Shown: positions 22,987 through 34,461, counted from the stretch's first letter. The stretch is 64,000 nucleotides of DNA from Aquatica leii (GCA_035610365.1 CM069437.1:56630093-56694092), one strand, 5' to 3'. The notes: generated by a model not told the origin, from the sequence alone. Translations and numbers: made by a program.

Positions 22987-23240
22987 AATTTCTTTGTTAC
23001 TTGAACGTCTAAAAAAGGAAGTGAGTTCTTCTTTTCCATTTCCATAGTGAATTTGATGGATGGTTTGATGTTGTTCAGATGTTGTAGAAAAAGGTACACG
23101 ATAGAAAATGGGCTAAACTCGCACGAGACCAACAGAAAGCAGCCGACAACCGAAAGAACGCAAGAAGAACCATAGTCAACATATCGACACACCCACTGTC
23201 TGCTACAGAAACGACTCTGTTAGAGAAAAGGCTCAATTTT

Positions 23241-25115
23241 TTGATAACACCAAAACACGTGCCTGTACTAGACATCATTGGTGCCGTCGAGACAACACGT
23301 TTGAATCCAACACAAGCAGAAGAATTTAAATGGAAAATCAGAAGTGCTCTAGAGAAGAAAAGAAAACAACACACCAACATCACTAAACATGAGGAAAAAA
23401 CTCTCACAAATTTACGGAAGAACAAATGCATTAAAATACTTCCAGCCGACAAAGGGGCCGCAACTGTTATCATGGATGCCACCACCTACGACCAAAAAAT
23501 TGAAGACGTCTTAAATCAAGGGAATTACCGCAGACTGAAGAAAGATCCGACAGCCAGCTTGGAGAGGAAGATCTATCAAGTTCTAAAACTCTACGAAAGA
23601 CATCTAACACCAAGGATGAGAACGATGCTAACACCACACTACAGCAAACCGCCGCATCTATATGGACTACCGAAGATACATAAAAACAACATGCCGCTTC
23701 GACCGATAACCAGCCCCCGTAATGGACCCACATCCCAGCTATCCAGATTTCTACTACCAATTGTGCAATCACTACAGAAGAACAGCTCATCTTTTGTCAA
23801 AGACTCCAAACATTTCGTTGAGATTCTGAAAACAATACAGCTACAACCACGGGATCAATTAGTCAGCTTCGACGTAGAAAGTCTTTATACTAATGTGCCA
23901 GTTGAAGAAGCATTGAAAATCATCCAAACGAAGCTCCAAGAAGATGAAAAACTCCAGGAAAGAACCACGCTGTCGGTAGAAGGAATAATGAAGCTCCTAG
24001 AATGTTGCCTCAAGAACTCGTACTTTCAGGAGAAAGACAGATTCTTCACTCAAGACGAAGGACTACCAATGGGCTCATCTCTATCACCAGTAGTCGCCAA
24101 CATATACATGAACTGGTTTGAATCCCATGCCATAGAGAAATCAAAATTCAAACCCAAAACATGGCTTAGATATGTTGACGATACCTTCATAATTTGGAAC
24201 CACTGTAATCGGCAACTAGACCTTTTTCTACAACATCTGAACAACATCAAACCATCCATCAAATTCACTATGGAAAAGGAAAAGGAGAACTCACTTCCTT
24301 TTTTAGACGTTCAAGTAACAAAGAACAAGAAAATTATGGAAACGACTGTCTACAGGAAACCGACGCACACCGGTCGATATCTCAACTATGAATGTAACCA
24401 TTCCACATCTACGAAGAGGGGAGTAGTAAAATCTCTAATCGACAGAGCATACAAGTTGTGCAACACAGAGAAAGGGCTACGAGAAGAAATCAAAAACATT
24501 AGAAACGATCTAAGGCAGAATGGTTATCCAGAAAAGATTGTAGGAGAGCTTTTACACAAAAAGCAATTGAACACCACGGGACAACCTAAAACAGAAGAAC
24601 TGCCCAATTCACTGCTGAGCATCCCATATGTCAAAGGTTTATCAGAATCAATAAAACGTATAGAGTTTTCTCTGTATTTAAGTTGTAGCTTTTGCTACAA
24701 CTTAAATACAGTGTTCAAATCATCGACTACCATTAGGAGTATAATTTCCAACACAAAGCCACAAACAAGTCGAGATTCCCAAAACTGTATTTACCAAGTT
24801 CCATGTGAATGTGGCAAGTCATACGTAGGGGAAACGAAAAGACCACTTGACATCAGACTGAAAGAACATCAGACGCACACACAGAGAGGAGAGACTTCTA
24901 AGTCCGGCATCGCGCAACATTCGTGGGATAACCAACATCGAATGAAATGGTCGGAAGCAAAAATCATACACAGAGAGGAACATTGGTACAAACGAAAATT
25001 TAAAGAAGCGGCATTCATCAACAACAACATAAAAATTTTCAGCCAGCCAAGTGTCGAGATAAGCAACATATGGAAACCACTAATCGAACCTCTAAAACAA
25101 CTTAAACTTCACTAA
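23241..25115 (+). CDS. Penelope-like reverse transcriptase with GIY-YIG endonuclease
   Basis: A 624-residue open frame; open without a stop back to 23,088, so the chosen ATG may be internal. PADKGAATVIMD at 68-79 and YGLPKIHK at 141-148 are PLE hallmarks. RT catalytic motifs are SFDVESLYT (Asp211), GLPMGSSLSP (274-283) and YVDD (311-314). The GIY-YIG nuclease covers about 517-592, with CIYQV, SYVGET, Arg539 and Glu589, and two CxC-type cysteines at 522 and 524. The protein primes reverse transcription at nicked DNA. Compared with PLEs of 700-900 residues the N-terminus is short, cut where the inverted copy joins. Residues 476-485 are an extra insertion (hairpin DNA). Confidence 0.93.
   Translation: MITPKHVPVLDIIGAVETTRLNPTQAEEFKWKIRSALEKKRKQHTNITKHEEKTLTNLRKNKCIKILPADKGAATVIMDATTYDQKIEDVLNQGNYRRLKKDPTASLERKIYQVLKLYERHLTPRMRTMLTPHYSKPPHLYGLPKIHKNNMPLRPITSPRNGPTSQLSRFLLPIVQSLQKNSSSFVKDSKHFVEILKTIQLQPRDQLVSFDVESLYTNVPVEEALKIIQTKLQEDEKLQERTTLSVEGIMKLLECCLKNSYFQEKDRFFTQDEGLPMGSSLSPVVANIYMNWFESHAIEKSKFKPKTWLRYVDDTFIIWNHCNRQLDLFLQHLNNIKPSIKFTMEKEKENSLPFLDVQVTKNKKIMETTVYRKPTHTGRYLNYECNHSTSTKRGVVKSLIDRAYKLCNTEKGLREEIKNIRNDLRQNGYPEKIVGELLHKKQLNTTGQPKTEELPNSLLSIPYVKGLSESIKRIEFSLYLSCSFCYNLNTVFKSSTTIRSIISNTKPQTSRDSQNCIYQVPCECGKSYVGETKRPLDIRLKEHQTHTQRGETSKSGIAQHSWDNQHRMKWSEAKIIHREEHWYKRKFKEAAFINNNIKIFSQPSVEISNIWKPLIEPLKQLKLH
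24672..24711. repeat. Perfect 18-bp hairpin inside the Penelope-like frame
   Basis: Arms 24,672-24,689 and 24,694-24,711 are perfect reverse complements around a TTTT loop. The inverted copy has only one arm, so the other arm is an inverted duplication added here. It keeps the frame and changes the RT to GIY-YIG linker. Confidence 0.9.
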
Positions 25116-25228
25116 GTAATTTTGTTAATTATTCTGTTACGCTAAATTGGTTTTGTACGCTTAAACGCTTCATCGAACATGTCTTTAGTATATAAGCTCC
25201 AGTAGTTTCTAAGTTTGTTAGTATTCAC

Positions 25229-25263
25229 CTGATGACGATTGCAGATACCAAAGCAATCGAAAC
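25229..25263 (+). ncRNA. Hammerhead-ribozyme-like motif in the PLE 3' region
   Basis: CTGATGA, one extra base, stem GATTGC/GCAATC with loop AGATACCAAA, then GAAAC. It lies about 115 bases past the stop codon. The core matches hammerhead consensus apart from the extra base, so cleavage is unproven. Confidence 0.45.
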
Positions 25264-26410
25264 GTTGTGTATATTCATTTCAAAATAATAAACAATGAAA
25301 GTTCAGCAGAATGTTATTACTTCGCATCAAGCAACATTGTTTAATACATTCAAACAAATATAATACTCGTTTTATTTAAACCTTTTTAAATCCACTTATT
25401 GAATTATATTTGAAGTAGAGAAACAACCACAAACTTTAACTTTCTTCTATAGAATATTTGTCAGATAAACGAGCCAATCAACAAAAATGAATCGACATTA
25501 GTTTAAGTCATTCCACTTCTCAAGTAGTATAAATTTGTTTTTTTTTTTGTTTATACTACATAAGAAGCTTATAATTATTAAATACTTTTTATTTTTAAAT
25601 AAAATATTTTTGTTTGTAATACGTATTTATTTTTTATACTTAAATATTTAAAAGTAGAAAACAAATTAAAGTAAAGTTGCCATTGAATAACTTTTACCGC
25701 CTTTAAATAACGTCATTTTAACGAGATATTGGTAATTATCTATATCCGGAAGACCCGATAAAAATTCTATTAATCTGAGTCCGAACCAATTTAATTTTTG
25801 TATTGCGGAATTTGATAGTTCATTAAAAGTCAGTAATTGCCAAACATCAAAAAATAATATAAATAATCGGTTTAATATCGGTGCTAACTAAATAGACCTG
25901 TTTGATGAAGTTCATTTGAGAAAATTTGCCAACAGAAAAAAAATTGTTTTAATTTTTTAGAGGTTGTTAGTCTTGCTAGGGTCGACCTGACTAAATTGTT
26001 AATTAGATACTTAAAGAGCTTGTAAAATGTCTATTTAAAAAGATATTTTTAAATCTGATTTGAATATATTAGAAAAAAAAAGATAGAAATAAAGTCTTGA
26101 AACGCTGAACAGACAGCGCGTCGTCAGTTTTCACTTTCGTTGGCCGGAAGATTAATACATCGTCTCAAAAGTATATCCAACTCTTCCTTGCAATGTTTTA
26201 CGCCAAAGTAGTTGTCTACATAAATCTACAGAAATTACCAATACAAAATATTTTCAAAAGTGATTATTATTATTTTAAAAATAAAAAAAAATGACCAATA
26301 AAAAAATTCCAAAACTCCTCCAAACCAAAGTATGAAACCATTCACAAACCTTGACACTGACCAAAATAAACATGGAAAAGGTAGCAAAGACATAAGGAAA
26401 GATGGAAAAC

Positions 26411-26685
26411 GATAAGAGTGAAATTATTAGACAGAAAAACAAATACATGATTTAGACACATATCTAAGGTGAAAAATGTTAAAGAATGAGTTGCGAGATT
26501 AAAATGGAATTATGCAAGACACAACGTCAGATCAAAGATGAAAAAAAAATATTGTAATAATGGAGGCCATGATAATGTAAAAGATAAAGGAGTTGTCCGC
26601 AGATGAGATTGACGCATGACTTGAGAAAGATGAGGAGGCACAGAACAGAGTAATGGAAGGGTTTGAAAAAGTCTTATAAAAAAAG
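26411..26685 (+). mobile_element. RTE-like LINE C-terminal remnant, unit 3
   Basis: Third copy of the remnant. It is the most diverged of the three, with changes near 26,500 and 26,600. Confidence 0.45.
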
Positions 26686-28565
26686 AAGAATTATGCGGTA
26701 TATCAAAAAAAAAGCTTAACAAAGAATATCATAATTATAAAGCAAAAATTCCGAATTTTCAGCGATTGTGGACGAGTATCAACAGATTTTGTTCGATAAT
26801 GCGATTTTTTCGATTTGACGACGTTAATAGCCTATACGTAACATTTAGAGAGACTTCAGACTAGAGTAATAGGTACAAACCGGCCGCAAATTTGTCAAAT
26901 AATAAGCAAACTTATCCTTTCCAAAGACACACAGTCGATATATACCTTCAAAGCCAGCTAATTATGGAATCAAAATTTGATGGATTTGCAATGCCCAGAA
27001 TGCATACCCTCTTTGGGTTTCACAGACATGTTGCACTTTGCTCAAAACAAGAGCTGTAATATTCATTTATTATATAAAAACAATAAAATAACCAAAAAAA
27101 TACTAACCAGAGACGTACTTAACTGAGAAAATTTGCGATAGAGAGCGTAATCGGGCTACAGTTCAGATTGAGATTTCAATTTTTGTTTAAGTAATAAACA
27201 AAAATATGAAGTAGGTACCAAAATAACTGGGTTTGAACATAAAGGTTAGACTGACGCTCATACTAAAACAAAATTGTTTTCTTCGTTTCTAAAAAATTTA
27301 AACTTTTTATAGACTGTTGAATCACGCAAAAAATAACTTTTGAGCTCGTTCGTGTTAAGAGAAAATCAAAAATTAAATACAGGAGTGCTGGCTTCTCAGT
27401 TAAGATCACGTAAAATTCACGTAGCTTTTTAATAATTTTTTTCAGTGGCGTTTTCTGTCAACCAACGTACTTTTTGCGGCGTTTATAGATGTAGAGTTTG
27501 AGAAAACACACAGCGATAGTAACAACACTGGTTTTCGTATCGAAAACATGTTGAACATCAAATAAGAAAGATGTAGTTTGGCGATTATATATATTCTAGT
27601 ATATACATCTAATCATCAAACTGATGTATAGTAGAAAACAAAAAAATCAAAAATCAAAATTTTTGTTTTAAGTAAAATATTTTCAAAATAGTCTTCGTTT
27701 TAATTAAACCTTTGGAATTGACTCATGGAATATATTTGTAAGATAAATACTCTGGAGCGTCCAATCACAAAAATGAGTTAGCATTTCTTTAATTTAATTT
27801 TTCTGTTTACATCAAATAAGATGCTAATGATTATTAAATACTTTTTATGTTTGAATAAAATATTTTTCTTTGCAATTAGCATTTATTTTTTATACTTAAG
27901 TATTTAGAAGAAGAAAACAAACTAAAGTTGCCATTTGGTAAGTTTTACCGTCGAATAGTCGTCTTTCAATAACGTAATTTTAACGAGACATTAGACCATA
28001 GACATAGCTCTTAATAAAGTAAATTTGTTACCTGTGTTATCGTCAAGTCAACGTTTTCTGTTTTCTAACATACTTTTTAATTTGATCCAAAAAATTTAGT
28101 AATTACCCCATAAAAATTCTATCGTCTGAGTTTATAAAGAAATGCCTAACAATATTAAGACATTTTTCTTTGTATCTGAAAATTATAGGCTTTTTATAAC
28201 TTGTTAAACCACAAAAAAATAATTTTTGAGCTCGTTCGTGTTAAGAAAAAATCTAAATGTAAATGAACAACACACAACGAAAACACGCAAAAAAAGAAGT
28301 ATACTGCAAATAAAATTAGTTGGTATTTGTTAGTTCACAAAACGATTGTTGTTAATCAACCTGCTATATAAAAACCACCAACTAAAAAACATAGTAAGTA
28401 GTCAGTATAATTGTGAAAAACAACACTAAAGAAACGATGGACAACTGTTTCGTCCTTTTGGGACTCTTCAGTACCGTGATAAATCTAAAGTGTTTTTGCA
28501 ACTAATAAGTATTACTGAGAACTACTACAGTTATATCTCGGGAACATTCGAGTAGCATTAGTGAA

Positions 28566-28708
28566 TAACAAATGGTGTTTCCACCTCGTGGCAGTCTCCA
28601 CGTACTAAATACTGCGGGTAAAATTATTTGGTATTTTACGTGCAGTATACTTCTTTCTTTAATATTCAGTACGTGGAAACTGCCACGAGGTGGAAACACC
28701 ATTTGTTA
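28566..28708. repeat. Long hairpin (fold-back) in block C, unit 3
   Basis: Arms at 28,566-28,605 and 28,669-28,708 match at 39 of 40 positions. The better match than in unit 2 suggests that this copy is closer to the starting sequence or was homogenised between arms. Confidence 0.85.
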
Positions 28709-28944
28709 AAAACACGTAACTTTTTAATAATTTTTCGTCAGTGGTTTTATCTGTCAAAAAATCACGTATTTCACGTTGCTTTTTATATAAATTATAACGT
28801 CATTTGACCTTGAGTTGACCATATAAACAATATGTTTATATGTTACGCTATAAATGAATACACTACTATGTCTATTTTGGTCTGTCGCACCTGCCTGTGC
28901 AACAGCAGGTTCTAAATGCGTATAATACGCATTAAAACTGTACG

Positions 28945-30172
28945 TTGGCAGTTGCCTACAATTTTAGGTTGTGCAATAACCGGTCGCGTCCTGGACATGG
29001 CTGGTTCTTGCAAGGTATATTAATGACTCATAATACATACGGTTCTCGGTTAATTTCGTTTTTTGGCTTTAAATCGAAGATTAATCGTGAATCAAGTTAT
29101 ATCAGGGTAAAAGTGATCTCAAGAAATTTGAAGATATCAACACAAGTAGTAACAAAAATTATAACCCCAAAAACGAGAAAAGTGAAAAAACTAACCTCAA
29201 TGCGGGCGATATTGTCGATAAGTAAAATCAGTTTTCGATAGGCCTGATACAAAAGTTACTGCACAGCAAAGCTCGAAATATTCCCTAAAAAAAAAGAATT
29301 TGGAAAACACAGTTATGGACAAGAAATGTACAGAATAGTTGCAAAACTAAGAGAACGGTGTACACCAATACTGTTGGTTCAAAAAAATGTAATCAATATG
29401 AATTTTCAATCACAAAAGACCATCTTAGACGTTTACCAAAGCACCTGATTGTTAACACTTTCTAAAGACCTCAGAGAAAAGCACAATAGACCAACAGGAG
29501 TATAAATCCCATTATAGTCAAAATAAAAACCTAAAGCATTACTATCTTTCGCCAAAGTTGAGTGTTGCAAAGATGCGTAAATTGTACCTGGACAAACACG
29601 AACCAGAGCAGTACAATCTTCTAACAGTAGGAAAGAACGTCAACCCCTTGGTTTACGAATACTTTAAGAAATTATTTTCAGAATGTTTGAGTTTTTGTTT
29701 GTTAAACCCAAATCAAACACTTGCCAAACATGCAATCAGATAATGAATAAAATTGATTCTGCTGAGTCTGGCGAACAGAAGATTCACAAAAACGAAACAT
29801 TTTGCAGAAAAATGAAGAAAGCAATGAGTTTAGTCAAAAGCAATCCATAAAATCCAGCTGTGGTTGTACAATATGTGTATAAACGTTAGAAGCACAGGAA
29901 ATATTTTTGTATGATTAAACTATAGGCGATAAAGGACAAAATGCAGTTTTCCATTTCTTTCGTAACTACATTCGGAAAAAAGTTACTGACATCTAGATTT
30001 TTACAGTCAACTGAGCCTATGGGCTCAAGAATAACGTGTTGTTTTAGTTTTTCTACGTCCTTGTACACCTAAGACATTTAAAAACATACTTTCATGTATC
30101 CAGAGCCAGGTCACTCGTTTTTGCCATGTGACATTATAACATATTTTTGCCTAAAGATCAATATTATAAGTA
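28945..30172 (+). pseudogene. Transposase-like gene of an insect-expanded uncharacterised family, unit 3 copy
   Basis: Near-identical to the unit 2 copy through the SHYSQNKN, MRKLYLDKHEPEQYN and CQTCNQ blocks. It has the same 37-bp loss after GHSFLPC as unit 1, removing the CDRSFGAIEQQ part and shifting frame. It also lacks 8 bp just before ACTTTCTAAAG. Dead copy. Confidence 0.6.
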
Positions 30173-32669
30173 AAATACGTACACACTTTTAAGTTTTGAG
30201 TGTTACACAGAGTGTTCAAAATCCATCTAAAAAATAAGAAATTTACTCTTTCTAAGTATCAAGTTATTAACTATATGAAAACTGAAATAGTACTTGAGTG
30301 CAGGGAAACTACCTGTCTTCCAAACTTCACATAATTTCAAATACTAATCAAAAAATACCTGGAAGCACTTTTCTTACCAAATGTTAAAATATACTACACA
30401 AAGAACGCAGGATATGGAAACAGAAGAAATACGAACATATCATGTCGCTAGCAAAAACTAATGTTCCACAAAGTGACCAGTGGTATTATAACGACAGTTA
30501 GGAATAGCAACCTGTTACACTGGTTTTTATGTAACTAAAAAAGGTAAGCGACGGCTAACACAGTTGTTCTCGGAGATGGGATCGCTGGCTTTGCGATGAT
30601 CAATTATAAGCTAAATCTAAAAAGGCGCCAAAACAATGAAAGACTAAATTAGGGAGATATCGTTTAAATCTACCCGCAGCTGAAAAAGAACAAATAACAC
30701 AACAAAAGTGATAAGGTACAATAAGTTTAATTATATATTTTTTTTAAAACACTAGTACATGAGTTGATATCACAGGCCAAGTATAAGTTACGCCCTCGAC
30801 TGGGCAACACGTCGTATAACAAAGTAACCTAGTCGGTCCAGCTTTTAAACTTAAAGAAGGAGTAACTTTACATTCTTAAATTAAATTGCAAGAGTACGAA
30901 AATCAAAGTCTAGAGAATCAAAGCGCACCAGATAATAATATGATTATAACATTAATTGTAATTACAACCTAGTATGTACGTATGGTCGACTGACCACCAA
31001 ACTATTAAGATTTAAAGTAAAAAATGTAATACTTACAGTTATGTTTCATCCAATAGAGGATTAGCTAATTCCGTACCACTATTACCTAAAACTCAATTGA
31101 AATCTAACACAAAAAACGTACATACGGCGTTATCACAAATAAATCCTGTCTTTAATTCATACGATCATTAAAATAAGTGAATGCGCCGAGCTTCTCTCTA
31201 ATTAACTTCAAAACTTGGTTAATTATTTCGTCCAATAAGATCGTATTGGACCCCTTCAACTTCAGCGAGGTGACATCATGGAAATTTTCCCATTGTAACA
31301 GATGTTTATGAACTCTACAGATAAGAAACACAGGTGGAGGTGTAGAGACCCGCCCAAATAACGCTCGGTCAGATAGACATAAAATTTGATTGCATATTCA
31401 CGTGGAATTACGTGAAATAACTTAATGATAAAAGTCTTGTTGAGCGTAGACACCCCTAAACGGCGGTCTGTGTTGCACAAAACGTTACCGGAAGAAAAAT
31501 AAAATCGTGCTTTTAAAATTTGACAGTAAACCACAAAAAGTGCGTGTGCCGAGAACAAATTTTATACTCGAAAAATTTTAACATACCAAGTTTTTACATA
31601 ACAACCCTTAGTTTAGAATGGAAAAAAGTAAACGCTGTAATTCATATGATGTAATCTAATACCTAGCTACTGGACAAAGTGCTACCAACAGTGTAATTTT
31701 GATATTTTTACAACCAACAGATATTGCACAAATAGTTTTTTTACTCTTCTGAAAATTTTACTACAAGGGGACTTGGCTGGTTATTGCTTTAAACGCTTTA
31801 ATTACTTTAAAATACTTTGGATTTACTACCGATCTCAAAGCGCATTAGACATTAAACTTTTTAATTTGCAAAATTATTTATGGTCGCAAAAATAAGTAAA
31901 CTTTTTACGTTTTAAAGTTTTTGTTTTAGGTAAAATATAATACTCGTTTTATTTAAACCTTTTTAAATCCAATTATTGAAATATATTTGAAGTAGATAAA
32001 CAACCACAAACTTTAATTTTCTTCTATAGAATATTTGTCAGATAAACGAGCCAATTAACAAAAATGAATTGACATTAGTTTAACTCATTCCACTTCTCAA
32101 GTAGTATAAATTTGTTTCTTTTTTCCGTTTATACCAAATAAGAAGCTTATAATTATTAAATACTTTTTATTTTTGAATAAAATATTTTTGTTTGTAATAC
32201 GTATTTATTTTTTATACTTAAATATTTAAAAGTAGAAAACAAATTAAAGTAAAGTTGCCATTGAATAAGTTTTACCGCCTTTAAATAACGTCATTTTAAC
32301 GAGATATTGGTAATTATCTATATCCGGAAGACCCGATAAAAATTCTATTAATCTGAGTCCGAAACAATCTAATTTTTGTATTGCGGAATTTGATAGTTCA
32401 TTAAAAGTCGGTAATTGCCAAATATTAAAAAATAATATAAGTAATTGGTTTAATATCGGTGCTAACTAAATAGACCTGTTTGATGAAGTTCATTTGAAAA
32501 AATTTGCCAACAGAAAAAAAATTGTTTTAATTTTTTAGAGGTTGTTAGTCTTGCTAGGGTCGACCTGACTAAATTGTTAATTAGATACTTAAAAAGCCTG
32601 TAAAATGTCTGTTTAAAAAGATATTTTTAAATCTGATTTGAATATATTAGAGAAAAATGGCGCTGGTTT

Positions 32670-32790
32670 AAAGTTTAAAGTTATGCCAGCACGCCTACAT
32701 AAAAATTTTGATTTTTTCTTAACATAAACGATCTCAAAAAAATTTTTTTTTCAAAATGTAACACTATAAAAAGTCTATAATTCTTATACA
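32670..32790 (-). repeat. Inverted diverged copy of the block A end motif at the array edge
   Basis: On the minus strand this reads GACTTTTTATAGTG, then TTTTTTTGAGATCGTTTATG, then GTTAAGAAAAAATC and GCGTGCTGGCA. The end of block A has the same series (11,960-12,050): CTTTTTATAGACTG, TTTTGAGCTCGTTCGTG, TTAAGAGAAAATC, GAGTGCTGGC. So an old inverted copy closes the right side of the triplicated region. Confidence 0.65.
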
Positions 32791-32943
32791 AGTAAAATAT
32801 AATAACTAAAATAATACTCGAACTATTTAATGATATTATAATTATTTTTATTTACAATAATAGAAAGAAAACTTAAAGCAAATGTTAGTCTACCTTCACT
32901 TTTATTATGTAGAAATAGTTGCCTACTAAGCAAATTAACTTAC

Positions 32944-33056
32944 CAATTCTAATCCTTCAGGTGGACCAGCTTCGTAATGCTTTTCGACGACGATTTTGTT
33001 ATCATCCGTGTTCACTTTCTTTACTTCTGCCATAACTGCATCATACACTTCCGACA
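32944..33056 (-). CDS. Host gene exon, unidentified (coding, strong splice donor)
   Basis: The minus strand reads SEVYDAVMAEVKKVNTDD, then NKIVVEKHYEAGPPEGLEL, then the consensus donor GTAAGT at 32,943-32,938. Upstream, TTTGTTGTAG at 33,057 is a possible acceptor, making an internal exon. Alternatively, translation starts at the ATG at 33,033 with a good context (G at -3, G at +4), giving a 30-codon first exon that ends in phase 0. In that case an out-of-frame ATGATG eight codons long overlaps the start. GC content and codon use stand out from the surroundings. The next exon would lie in or beyond the triplicated array, to the left. I do not recognise the protein. Confidence 0.7.
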
Positions 33057-34461
33057 CTACAACAAATGTACAATTTAGATTCTCATTTCCCCAAAACCTC
33101 GATTTAGTTTAAACAAAGTTGACTCAGATTATTCTACAAAATCTAATTACATAAATTACAAGCGATTTCCTGTTTTATTTATCATACAGGAAAATCACCT
33201 GGTACAGGTGTCGTATGCTATAATTGTTATTATTTTTCCTAATCGTGATCTTTAAATAAACGTTTCGTGTTTATTTGCAGAAACTGTGAAGTTGTTTTAA
33301 TATAAACGCACAAGACTAGCACAAAAAATAGTCAAAAGTTCAGTGTATGTGTCATTGTACTAACCTTTTGAAGACTTAATCAATAAATTAAACAAATTTG
33401 GCTACAACTAAAACAAGTTTTTCGATGTCAGGTAATAATGTAGTACATGTTTATCCATCATTTTTTTTAATTTATTCAGCATGCGGAGTTTAATGCCTTT
33501 CTTAGAGCGATAAATAAGAGTGTTAATGCATAGAAACAAAAGATTCCATCTGAAGGAAAAAAACGTTTCGAATGTAGAATCCTTTGATCTTTCATTACCA
33601 AAAATACGGTTCCCAGCGCAACAATTATACAATTTTCTATATTCATTTTCACAAGCAGAATATTCAAATTTTACAGTTATTAAACGGCGTATAAATTTTA
33701 GACTTCAAACAGAATTTAAAATCACTGTTATTTCAATGCAGTATAACTAAGAGGTTTAAGCGAAGCCAATTCCGCCAATGTTTTACAACAAAAATTTAAT
33801 TAAAAACAAGAATGTAGAGTAAATGTAAAACTGTCTGGCATTTTCCGAGAAATAAAATAAAAGTTAAAACTTTAATTAATAATTACATAATGTTTTTCTT
33901 GCTGTTAGTTTTATTATTTTTATGGTTGAGTTGAAGTGAAGCCGTAGATAATCGTTTTTCATTATGTTCACTCAAATTGCAACAAAGGTATGCTTTACAG
34001 TTAGTTTATGTCAACAATAATTATTTTAGTTTTAATATTGGTATTTATTACATTTGCATACTGATGCTATATAAAGTTCTTCGTTAAAATCCTTACCACG
34101 TACAAGTATCAAATTTCGAAACTGATTTCTATCTACGAATTATGATATGTGATGTTATTATACATAAGTATTACAATACTTACACACGTTATAGTAGCAA
34201 TAAAATTGACCAATACGTTGTAACCTGCAGATTTCTTACGATAGTTATTACAAAATAAAAGATTTTCTAATACGAGACCAATAAATAGTTGGTATATTTC
34301 TTACTTAGTTTTAATTGTTAAATTAATATTTTATGATAAAAGTTCATGTAAATAATTTACTATCAATGACCAAAACTCAAGAACTTTAGAATCAACGTGA
34401 AAGATAATATGGATATTTGTTAGCTTCTATTAAGTATGTGCATTCTTAATTTTCAAAATTC
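33057..34461. other. No gene recognised
   Basis: AT-rich. Open frames at 33,408-33,750 on both strands overlap each other and look like chance. If the exon at 32,944 is a first exon, its promoter would lie at the left of this stretch, but no clear TATA box is seen there. Confidence 0.4.

Larger units (their letters stand above)
22038..25355 (+). mobile_element. Penelope-like element with inverted partial copy, 13-bp target duplication
   Basis: The duplication AAATATAATACTC lies at 22,025-22,037 and 25,356-25,368. Units 1 and 3 carry it once, giving the empty site. The insert has a full-length-type plus copy (about 23,088-25,355) and, head to head on its 5' side, a minus-strand partial copy (22,038 to about 23,090). 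Both share the same 3' end, ATAAACAATGAAAGTTCAGCAGA-like in the shared stretch. A 5'-truncated inverted partner is a known Penelope arrangement. Confidence 0.9.
15579..26074 (+). repeat. Complex tandem repeat, unit 2 (carries solo LTR and Penelope-like element)
   Basis: Block order is A (15,579-16,881), C (16,882-19,458), B (19,459-22,037), Penelope-like insertion (22,038-25,355), D (25,356-26,074). Removing the Penelope-like element and the solo LTR at 18,438-18,916 leaves about 6.7 kb, matching unit 3. Unit 2 also keeps a 37-bp coding segment (20,138-20,174) that units 1 and 3 have lost. Confidence 0.92.
26075..32655 (+). repeat. Complex tandem repeat, unit 3 (plain version)
   Basis: Blocks A, C, B and D follow in order over 6,581 bp without large insertions. 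It provides the empty sites for the solo LTR (at about 28,920) and the Penelope-like element (at about 31,940). A small unit-specific addition of about 27 bp lies at 26,791-26,817. The right boundary is at the AAAAAT after TATATTAGAG. Confidence 0.92.

Noticed and set aside
23075-23790. Minus-strand frames of 106-136 codons opposite the Penelope-like RT
   Set aside because: They are shadows of the plus-strand RT frame, with Ser/Leu/Cys-rich sequence and no motif.
25229-25263. Firm call of an active hammerhead ribozyme
   Set aside because: One extra base separates CTGATGA from the stem compared with the consensus, and cleavage cannot be judged from sequence; kept only as hammerhead-like.
10621-32655. 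Reading the three units as a CRISPR-like or satellite array
   Set aside because: The units are kilobase-sized, contain transposon relics and number only three; there are no short regular repeats and spacers, and the DNA is eukaryotic.
33408-33750. Overlapping frames of 63-76 codons on both strands
   Set aside because: They overlap on opposite strands, lack recognisable motifs and splice context, and have no repeat support.
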